A DNA stretch of 5,283 nt from Deltaproteobacteria bacterium. Lineage in GTDB: Bacteria; Desulfobacterota; Binatia; UBA9968. The stretch covers positions 1-5,283 of the forward strand of contig JAJONK010000215.1 of assembly GCA_021323355.1 (NCBI GenBank), read 5' to 3'. Made by a program: the position numbers and the translations under genes. The notes under the pieces were generated by a model that ran no database searches, was not told where the DNA came from, and saw nothing but the letters and a program-made list of their open reading frames with translations. Position 1 is the first letter of the stretch. Each line of letters opens with the position of its first letter. Shown piece by piece: positions 1 through 5,283 of the stretch.

Positions 1-24
1 TCGAGTCCTTCCTCCTCAGCCAAC

Positions 25-99
25 GGTCCCATCGTCTAGCGGTTAGGACACCGGCCTCTCACGTCGGTAACACGGGTTCGATTCCCGTTGGGACCACCA
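25..99 (+). tRNA. tRNA-Glu (anticodon CUC), CCA encoded
   Basis: Decodes GAG glutamate codons. The full cloverleaf can be drawn by eye. The acceptor stem pairs 25-31 (GGTCCCA) with 89-95 (TGGGACC), all seven pairs Watson-Crick. The anticodon stem is 51-55/63-67 with one G-U pair, and the loop CTCTCAC carries CTC at 58-60. The T stem is 72-76/84-88, perfect, with loop TTCGATT. The discriminator is A96 and the CCA end is encoded at 97-99. The D-arm TCTAGCGGTTAGGA is typical of bacterial tRNA-Glu. No second tRNA follows. The 3' half of the gene is not repeated elsewhere in the window, so there is no sign that it serves as a used integration site here. Confidence 0.97.
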
Positions 100-195
100 T
101 CACACTTTCCTTAACTAACCCCTCATCCGAAAATGTTTTGGTCTTAGCCCATTGACGTCATTTTGTTGTTTCGGCTGAGGGCGCTCTTGAGAGAG

Positions 196-327
196 TTAGC
201 ATCCCAGCAATAAACTGTCCTTACGAAACAGGGCAGCAGCCATCTTGTTCTGCACAGTCTTAGGCTCGAGCCTCAGAGATCGCCAAGTTCCGCGTCGTGA
301 GACACTCTTATCAAGCCACTGATCTTT
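196..327 (-). other. Open stretch of 43 codons, possible tail of a broken gene
   Basis: On the minus strand a frame is open between a TAA at 330-328 and a TAA at 198-196. Its translation has a mixed, protein-like composition: it begins KDQWLDKSVSRRGTW and ends ALFRKDSLLLGC. There is no good start codon with a ribosome site. If it is coding it would be the C-terminal end of a gene whose upstream part is out of frame or lost. I do not recognise a family. The length is well within what chance allows. Confidence 0.12.
259..276. repeat. Palindrome centred on CTCGAG
   Basis: Positions 262-273 read AGGCTCGAGCCT, a perfect 12-bp palindrome. After one mismatched pair (261/274), two more pairs extend it (CT at 259-260, AG at 275-276). 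It could be a dimeric regulator site, a small hairpin, or chance. No promoter or gene start is close enough to assign a role. Confidence 0.35.
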
Positions 328-547
328 TTAGTGAAGGGCGATTTATAGCGGTACTGGTCTACTGCTGTCTGCGGCTAAGACTCTGGTATCGTGCCTATAG
401 CACCTGCAGCTTGCCTGCGTGACTACATAAGGATCTGCACTGCGGCACGTACTCAGCTATTCCAGGTATTTTGGATCAAGGGTTTGTCAGCCTCTGCCCT
501 CGGCGCGCAAAGTCCGTGCTCGGTCGAATGCTGTACTATGTGAGTAA

Positions 548-727
548 CTATTTGCGGGGCTTGCATATCGCAACTAACTTCTTGCGAACGTGGAAAGTCG
601 CGGAGTAGTCGCTCCCCTTATTGGGCGTAAAAGCGAGCTCCAGGAGCTTGCGCATATCGTCTAAGATGCGAACACCTGAGGCGCCGGTTTCGACCTGCTC
701 AAGAGTTGATGATTGTCTCGCGTTCAC
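548..727 (-). CDS. Hypothetical 59-aa ORF, doubtful
   Basis: This minus-strand frame runs from GTG (727-725) to TAG (550-548). The translation looks protein-like, with an acidic amphipathic segment around GVRILDDMRKLLELAF followed by a basic tail ending KLVAICKPRK. The GTG overlaps the TAG of the upstream ORF (942-727) as TAGTG, an arrangement used in translational coupling, although it also arises by chance. There is no separate ribosome site. The opposite strand is open over much of the same span (about 427-609), which weakens the case. I know of no family match. It could be a real small protein, a piece of a decayed gene, or noise. Confidence 0.2.
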   Translation of the reverse strand: MNARQSSTLEQVETGASGVRILDDMRKLLELAFTPNKGSDYSATFHVRKKLVAICKPRK

Positions 728-942
728 TATCTACTCATGCCAGTTAATAGGTCGCCTGCATAGGTGCGGTCACTCCGCGGGATCCCGACCCCAAGGATCC
801 GGGCGCGAAGGAGCTGGCGCAGGTACCAATGAGCATCCATTGTGCGACACGTGTGCTTCTTGACAGGCTCCACACCGCTGAGTTTGGTCCGTCGTGACGT
901 GTCAGTCATTGTCAGCTGAGAATCATCGTCAAACATCGCCAT
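727..942 (-). CDS. Hypothetical 71-aa ORF with a ribosome site, doubtful
   Basis: This minus-strand frame starts at ATG 942-940. AAAGG at 953-949 sits six bases upstream, a reasonable Shine-Dalgarno site at a good distance. The N-terminus is MAMFDDDSQLTMTDTSRRTK. The remainder is basic and shows no membrane segment, signal peptide or motif I recognise. It ends in TAG (729-727), which overlaps the GTG of the next small frame. The ribosome site is the only positive evidence, and a plus-strand frame (621-863) covers the same DNA. Function unknown, and it may not be translated. Confidence 0.22.
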   Translation of the reverse strand: MAMFDDDSQLTMTDTSRRTKLSGVEPVKKHTCRTMDAHWYLRQLLRARILGVGIPRSDRTYAGDLLTGMSR

Positions 943-1099
943 ACGTGACCTTTAGAAGATATTTTGAAACATTTTGGATCGGTCCGGTTCTTGCGGTTAG
1001 AATTTGGCACTATGAATAAGTTGCGGGACTTCTGGTCCAATTTCGGTGAAGAGGTATTCCTGTGTTTATCTCGACGATCCTTTTCTTAGGACTTTTTCT

Positions 1100-1123
1100 T
1101 AATCACTGCTCTAATCACGGCAC
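1100..1123. repeat. Two imperfect 12-bp tandem units
   Basis: TAATCACTGCTC at 1100-1111 is followed directly by TAATCACGGCAC at 1112-1123. Ten of the twelve positions match, including the full TAATCAC heptamer. The pair ends about 90 bases before the preferred start of the Cys/His-rich gene, so a paired regulator site is possible. Two short units can also arise by slippage or chance. Confidence 0.3.
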
Positions 1124-1215
1124 TTTAGCTGGCTCACCCCTGATACGGTGCTAACCCTTCAATGTATAGACTTGATGCTCTTAGCTCTAGGGCTCGTTTA
1201 TCTCGGATACTTGGT

Positions 1216-1512
1216 ATGGCGGCATCGCTCAAGGAAACACCGGCGAAGAAAAAGGCGGAAATAATTCACTCCAACCGATCCAAATCTAAGAAGGCGATGG
1301 CAAACAAACAAGCGAGAGCCACGATCAGATCTTATACCAAGCCAAGAAGCGTTTGCGCCTGCACTCATGACGGCGACGGACCGCAGTCTCAGCATCGCGG
1401 AACAAACGGCCACGGAGCGTGTCTGGTGAAAGGATGCAGATGCACTAAATTTACCTGGTGTGGTTTCCTGCCGGAATACCGTCGAGCCTACGAGGAAAAT
1501 AGAACAGACTGA
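1216..1512 (+). CDS. Small basic Cys/His-rich protein, putative zinc-binding
   Basis: From ATG 1216 this is a 98-residue protein ending at TGA 1510-1512. Residues 1-45 are basic and lysine/arginine-rich with no hydrophobic segment, so a cytoplasmic protein is likely. The C-terminal half carries a compact set of metal-ligand candidates: Cys47-x-Cys49-x-His51, His60, His66, Cys69, then Cys74-x-Cys76, followed by KFTW. The pattern CxCxH...GHGxC....CxC resembles small zinc-ribbon-like proteins of unknown function found in many bacteria and phages. That assignment is from memory and by motif only. Starts at 1162 (18 residues longer, no ribosome site) and 1297 (AAGAAGG only two bases away) are possible. 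I prefer 1216 for length, but its ribosome site is also weak. It stands alone, convergent with the kinase gene. Confidence 0.6.
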   Translation: MAASLKETPAKKKAEIIHSNRSKSKKAMANKQARATIRSYTKPRSVCACTHDGDGPQSQHRGTNGHGACLVKGCRCTKFTWCGFLPEYRRAYEENRTD

Positions 1513-1525
1513 ACTGGTGAATATC

Positions 1526-1556
1526 TTTCCGCATCTGCGGCGGCTGAGTGGAAAGA
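1526..1556. other. Weak hairpin after the Cys/His-rich gene
   Basis: Downstream of the stop at 1512, CTTTCC (1525-1530) can pair with GGAAAG (1550-1555). Alternatively CCGC (1529-1532) can pair with GCGG (1537-1540) across a four-base loop. There is no T-run after it, so it is not a standard intrinsic terminator. The rest of 1513-1728, between the two convergent genes, shows nothing I can name. Confidence 0.15.
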
Positions 1557-1728
1557 AACCAGCTACCAACAGTACGATTTCATGATCTATTTAGCGAGCC
1601 GCCAAGCGGTGTCTCTCACATAGCTAGAAGAGAGTGTAGGACGAGAAGCGGACTTTATGCGAGAAGTTTTTTATTGCTAAGGCCGTTGGAGCGGGGTTTC
1701 TACCGAGGTCGCTCGCTAGGATGAGCTC

Positions 1729-3810
1729 TCAACGGGTCTTTGCGCGAGTCAAAAAGCGCCTCGGCTTCTCCGGAACAGCCCGGAGCTCAGATAATTTGTT
1801 CTTGAGCTCGGCGAAGTTTAACGGCTTGACGAGATGATAATCAAATCCCGCGTCGAGTGAGCGGCGTCGGTCTTCTTCCTGGCCATAACCTGGCACGGCG
1901 ATCAGGAGAATGTTTTTGCCCCCGGGTTGGTCACGGATCCGTCGCGCCGTTTCATGACCGTTCATTTCAGGCAAGCCAATATCCATGAGTATCACATCGG
2001 GGCGAAACGTGCGTGCGAGTTCTATTCCTTCAACCGTCGCACGCTGTGGCGAGATCATGTCCCATCAAGCCTAAGGCGATCGCGGTGCTCTGAGCGCTGA
2101 GCCGATTATCATCCACGACCAAAATGCGGTACTTAGGCATAGGCGACGTTTTCTGTCGATCAGCTTCTTCTGCTTGGGATTTCGACAGAGGCTCCGGTTT
2201 GGCTTGCAGCAGCCGTACCATCAGCTCGCTCCCGCGCCCAGGCCCACCACTGCGCGCCTCAATCGTTCCACCGTGTATCTCTACCAGGCCTCTGACCAGC
2301 GATAGCCCGATGCCCAATCCACCTTGCGATCTATCGGAGGCAGGTTTCCACCTGCGCAAAGAGCTGAAAGATGCGTGGCAGGTGATCGGCGGAAATCCCA
2401 ATTCCCCGATCCGTGACACGCACAATAACCTCATCTCCCTCCGGCTCGCCGGATAACGTGATGCGTCCACCCTGCTCGCTGTATTTGGCGGCGTTGTTCA
2501 GCAGATTTGAGAACACCTGGGCCAACCGAGTTGGATCGGCATCTAACAGAATCGGCGTCGGTGGCAGGCGGACACTCAGATGATGACCCTGCTCGTCGAT
2601 AAGCGGGCGAGCTCGTCTCTACCGAGCTCTGAACCACCGCCGCTAATTCGACCCGCTCCGTGCGAAGCTTTAGCTTACCCGTGGTGATCCGGCTGACATC
2701 GAGCAGATCATCTACTATGCGGACCAGCTGGTTTAAAGCTTGATCCATAATCGAGCGCGCATTCTCCGCTATAGTCAGGTCATTGTCGGCTAGATTGAGG
2801 ATTTGCAACCCGTTCCGGATCGGCGCCAGCAGGTTACGAAGCTCGTGCGCCAAGATCGCCAGGAAATGATCCTTTTTCTGGTCTGCTTCCTTCAGAGCCT
2901 TTTCCGCCCCGGCGCCGTTCCGTCACATCGTGAAGAACCATGACTGCGCCGGAGATTGTATCTGTAGCATCTCTGACGGGAGCAGCACTGTCTTCGATGC
3001 TTCTTTCCGTACCGTCTTTGCCGATCAAAGCGGTGTGGTTGGCCAGCCCGACAACTATTCCGTCCCGCAAAACTATATCCACCGGATTCTTCGCCGTCTT
3101 GCGAGTGTCTTCACTGATAATGTTGAAAACTTTATCCAGAGGCTGGCCGATGCCTCGGCGGTTTTCCAGCCGGTCATCATTTCGGCCACCGGATTTAGAA
3201 ACGTGACTTTGCCTTCGGTATCCGTGATGATCACTGCATCACCGATGCTGGAGAGAGCGTGACTTCAATCCACTCGCGCTGTTGCCGCAACTCTTGTTCG
3301 GCTCTTTTCCGTTCAGTGATATCGCGGAAGCTCCAGACCCGGCCCACAATCACGTTCCTCGATGAACTGGATCCTTGAGAATCGCTCAAAAAGTCTTCCA
3401 TCGGCCAGCTCCAGAAGATCAAACGTCTCCGGCGGCGAGAATGCATAAATTTCTTGGATCCTGGTAAGGAATTTCTCGGGTTCTTTGAGTTGCCGGCTAG
3501 TAATCTCAAGCAGCTGTCGGTGATCCTTGGTCTCCATGAGCTCGGCAGTCACGCGCCACATTGCGCTGTAGTTCTGGTTAAACTCTGTGACCCCGCCGGT
3601 TGCGTTGGTCACCAGAATTCCATCGGTTGTAGACTCCAACGTCGCGCGCGTCATCGCCAGAGAATGCACGAGTTCCGCGGTCTTCCGCTCCAGCGCTTCC
3701 TTTACGCCGATCAGTTCGCGTTCCGCGCGTTGTCGCGCACGGAGGATGCTTCTGGCGTTCTTTAGCGCAACTGAGCGCAGCAGCTTCTCTTCGTTGTCCT
3801 CTGCGGCCAT
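1729..3810 (-). pseudogene. Hybrid sensor histidine kinase (PAS-PAS-HisKA-HATPase-REC), multiply frameshifted
   Basis: A soluble hybrid kinase that would autophosphorylate on His and pass phosphate to its own receiver domain. Reassembled it is about 690 residues: N-terminal coiled coil (about 5-58), PAS1 (58-168, ending FRDITERKRAEQEL), PAS2 (188-305, ending HDVTERRR), HisKA with the His at 2847-2845 in AHELRN, and HATPase_c with N-box (FSNLLNNAAKY, near 2500), G1 (DRGIG, 2411) and G2 (GGLGIG, 2323-2306). The C-terminal receiver has VVDDN (near 2113), acceptor Asp at 1983-1981 (LMDIGLPEMNG) and Lys at 1827-1825. No membrane segment is seen. The frame changes near 3358, 3253, 3150, 2908, 2610, 2342 and 2034; the net shift is zero. 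Several are explained by one extra base, for example a GGGG run at 2907-2910. HELRN is followed by L, not the usual P, and the receiver switch Thr/Ser is Pro. ATG 3810 was chosen for GGAG at 3819-3816 and its overlap with the upstream stop. Confidence 0.88.
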
Positions 3811-4869
3811 CAACGCTCCAGTATCTTTGACGCGAGTGCCGTGCCGAGCATCCGCGCTCGGATCTTCGCAAAGGCCGTGTCACGGCTCGTGGATGTGTCG
3901 TCGCTGAAAGGCGAAAAGCCGCAGTCGTCGGTGGTGCCCAGTTACTCTATCGCGATGTATTCCGCTGCCTCAAGGATCCGGTCCCGAACTTCTTCCAGAG
4001 TCTCTATGCGTGGACCTATGGTCGCAACCACGCCGAGAAAAACCCGCTGATCCGGTTTGATGCAATCGCGAATGATCTTCAAAACATGGACGCGGTCTTT
4101 CTCTCCCGTCAAGGCGATGTAAATTCCCCGCCTGCAGCTCGAACAGGCTGGGCAGCAACTCGGCGTAATCGATGTCGGCGCTGTGGGTCGAGCCGCAGTC
4201 CGCGCCCGGGCAGGTATGCACGCCGATGCGCTTACGATCTTCGGCGGAGAATCGCGCCAATGCGAGATTGTTTAGATCGATAAAGCTCTGCAGAAGATTG
4301 CCCGAAGGATCGATCTGATCGCCAGCCGGCCTTCGGTGAAATCTATTTGCACCTTGTGCGCGCCCCTTTGCCAGGCAGCGGCGAATCTCGGTCTCGTGCT
4401 CGCTCAACAAATCATTATTAAATTCCTCTCGCGAATAACCGGGGATTCCCTGGTCCGGATACATAAGGCTCAAGGCAGAGGGCGAAATGACCGCCTGCTT
4501 CACCGCCACTCTTGCGTAACGCATGGCGACGTCGAGATATTGGTCGGCATACCTCTTGTAACGAAAGGGTCCCGATGTGAGTCGGTGCATCCGGCGGGTA
4601 TGGCCAGTGGCGAAAGGAATCTTGAAGCCATCGGGCGCAGTATTGGCGAAACCTTGAACGGAGTACGTCCAGAAATTATGGTATTTTCTCTGCTCGCCGT
4701 CGCTGATTACCGGCGAGCCTGTAGCCTCGAAGCGTGCGATGGTATCCCGAATGGCGGCGTCATAGAGTGCATTCAACTTCGGATCTTCATCGTCTCCTGA
4801 TGCCGTGACCGCCTCGATCAGTCCAAGTGGCCTTGGAATACTGCCAATCGGTTCGGTTGGAATAGTCAT
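3810..4869 (-). pseudogene. MetE-like (COG0620) methionine synthase C-terminal-domain protein, frameshifted and with a nonsense codon
   Basis: The family moves a methyl group to homocysteine or a related thiol with zinc as cofactor. This is the short form of about 350 residues, matching only the catalytic C-terminal barrel of full-length MetE (about 750). The N-terminus MTIPTEPIGSIPRP is intact from ATG 4869. Zinc-ligand candidates are His 4218-4216 and Cys 4212-4210 in GVHTCPG, and Cys 3923-3921 in DDCGFSPF. The frame changes near 4363-4366 (a GGGG run), returns near 4313, and changes again near 4125. Past these breaks the reading is conserved (VLKIIRDCIKPDQRVFLGVV) to TGA 3812-3810. An in-frame TAA at 3944-3942 lies six codons before the last Cys, where a sense codon (CAA would differ by one base) is expected. 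The true substrate may be another methyl donor or acceptor, since many short homologues are not methionine synthases. As written, the product would lack the third zinc ligand. Confidence 0.88.
3816..3819 (-). promoter_or_regulatory. Ribosome binding site of the sensor kinase
   Basis: GGAG on the minus strand lies five bases before ATG 3810-3808, inside the last codons of the MetE-like gene. The upstream stop TGA (3812-3810) shares its A with this ATG (TGATG). This decides the start in favour of ATG 3810 over the adjacent in-frame TTG at 3813 and supports translational coupling of the two genes. Confidence 0.75.
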
Positions 4870-4877
4870 GAGTGTCA

Positions 4878-4881
4878 CTCC
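4878..4881 (-). promoter_or_regulatory. Ribosome binding site of the MetE-like gene
   Basis: GGAG on the minus strand is eight bases before ATG 4869-4867. The in-frame GTG at 4878-4876 overlaps this GGAG by one base and would have no ribosome site of its own. ATG 4869 is therefore the likely start, giving the N-terminus MTIPTEPIGSIPRP. Confidence 0.7.
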
Positions 4882-4980
4882 GTTGCATCTCGGAAGGCCC
4901 TCGATCAGCGCGGTGCGAAGAATTGATCGCGAACCTTCTATTCAAGCTACAAACTAGTGTCGGAGATCAGAGTGAAACTG

Positions 4981-4993
4981 GCCGACGGTCGGC
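4981..4993. repeat. GC-rich dyad, possible operator
   Basis: GCCGACGGTCGGC has two perfect 6-bp inverted arms (GCCGAC/GTCGGC) around one central base. It lies about 110 bases upstream of the MetE-like start, a plausible place for an operator. No repressor gene is visible in the window, so the role is only a suggestion. Confidence 0.3.
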
Positions 4994-5217
4994 ATCATAT
5001 CAAGAGGCTTAACGCAATCAACTCTCAAGCGGTATATCCGTTACGCAATGATGCGGAGCGGCGACACAGCTACTTTGCGTCGTATAAGCATCAACGCCTC
5101 TTACACAATTGGGATAATCTTCTGGTAATCAGAACCCCGTTATCTTGATACTCAAGTGGAAAACTAGCATCCCTTTTTAAAACTCTCAGTACAGCCGCCT
5201 AAGACTTCTGACTTCGA

Positions 5218-5283
5218 TTAACGTTTGGCCGGCTCGTAGCCCAAAATAGGTGCAAGCCAACGCTCCACTTCCGGAACTTTCAT
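5218..5283 (-). CDS. C-terminal end of an unidentified gene (partial)
   Basis: The minus strand is open from the window edge to TAA 5220-5218 and gives MKVPEVERWLAPILGYEPAK plus a final Arg. The window ends exactly on an ATG, but 21 residues is too short for a likely complete gene and no upstream ribosome site can be seen. I take it as the tail of a longer gene running in from the right. The composition (VERWLAPILGYEP) looks like a genuine folded-protein end. The family cannot be told from this. It is oriented like the MetE-like/kinase unit but separated from it by 348 bases, so it is probably a separate transcript. Confidence 0.45.
   Translation of the reverse strand: MKVPEVERWLAPILGYEPAKR

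Larger units (their letters stand above)
100..1215. other. 1.1-kb stretch without a recognisable gene
   Basis: Between the tRNA and the small Cys/His-rich gene I find no protein family I can name and no further RNA gene. Every frame on both strands is closed often. Longest open stretches: plus 621-863, minus 942-727, minus 727-548, minus 327-196. No strong GC-rich hairpin with a T-run marks the tRNA terminator. If this region carries the same rate of frame errors as the minus-strand operon, a real gene could be hidden here, so the lack of long frames is weak evidence for true non-coding DNA. Confidence 0.5.
4870..5217. other. 348-base leader/intergenic region of the minus-strand operon
   Basis: This region separates the partial gene at the right edge from the MetE-like gene and should hold the promoter of the two-gene unit. 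I see no convincing -35/-10 pair. Minus-strand TTGTAG and TTGAAT near 4940-4950 are candidates without good partners. I looked for cobalamin, SAM and SAH riboswitch features because MetE genes are often under such control, and found no clear core. The only short structure is a dyad at 4981-4993. A plus-strand frame at 4957-5148 has no ribosome site or familiar motif and was not accepted as a gene. Confidence 0.5.

Noticed and set aside
25..99. tRNA-Glu as an integration site for a mobile element filling 100-1215
   Set aside because: No integrase, no repeat of the tRNA 3' end and no element ends were found in the window.
127..145. Hairpin CCGAAA...TTTTGG after the tRNA as a terminator
   Set aside because: The stem is short and A/T-rich with a three-base loop and no T-run after it.
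621..863. Plus-strand 80-codon ORF
   Set aside because: It has no ribosome site, its composition is rich in Arg/Gly/Ser and reads like an out-of-frame translation, it has no motif, and it overlaps the minus-strand candidates.
1012..1089. 25-codon plus-strand ORF starting MNKLRDFWSNFGEE
   Set aside because: The start looks protein-like but there is no ribosome site, it stops after 25 residues, and no continuation was found in another frame.
2030..2140. Receiver domain as a separate response-regulator gene starting at ATG 2140
   Set aside because: No ribosome site precedes this ATG, and the kinase frame runs straight into it through a linker, so a fused hybrid kinase is more likely.
2124..2456. 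Plus-strand ORFs across the kinase and MetE-like genes (for example 2124-2456, 2930-3262, 4336-4800)
   Set aside because: These are antisense shadows: the minus strand carries clear family motifs over the same DNA.
4957..5148. Plus-strand 63-codon ORF beginning at GTG
   Set aside because: It has no ribosome site, no recognisable motif, and lies in the leader of a minus-strand operon.

Overview
The window reads as bacterial chromosome of roughly balanced, slightly GC-rich composition. It carries a bacterial tRNA with encoded CCA, Shine-Dalgarno sites, and a hybrid PAS histidine kinase of the HELRN type. Nothing fixes the phylum. A soil or sediment bacterium such as a verrucomicrobial or acidobacterial lineage is only a guess from the style of the proteins.

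Layout: a clean tRNA-Glu(CUC) at 25-99 (+) is followed by about 1.1 kb (100-1215) with no gene I can name. That stretch holds a few short open stretches, a 12-bp palindrome and a short imperfect tandem repeat. A small basic Cys/His-rich protein, probably zinc-binding, lies at 1216-1512 (+). From 4869 down to 1729 the minus strand holds a two-gene unit. The first gene is a MetE-like cobalamin-independent methionine synthase C-terminal-domain protein (4869-3810). The second is a hybrid PAS-PAS-HisKA-HATPase-REC sensor kinase (3810-1729), joined to the first by a TGATG stop/start overlap and preceded by its own GGAG. At the right edge (5283-5218, minus) is what looks like the C-terminal tail of another gene.

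The main oddity is that neither gene of the minus-strand unit can be read in one frame. I count about seven frame changes in the kinase and three in the MetE-like gene, plus an in-frame TAA just before the conserved DDCGFSPF motif. Joined across these breaks, both proteins are otherwise nearly complete and well conserved, with the domains in the right order. The excess of indels over nonsense codons fits an error-prone assembly or very recent decay better than an old pseudogene. I do not see a convincing new system here. The best leads are the MetE-like/sensor-kinase pairing, the Cys/His-rich small protein and the unexplained 1.1-kb stretch.
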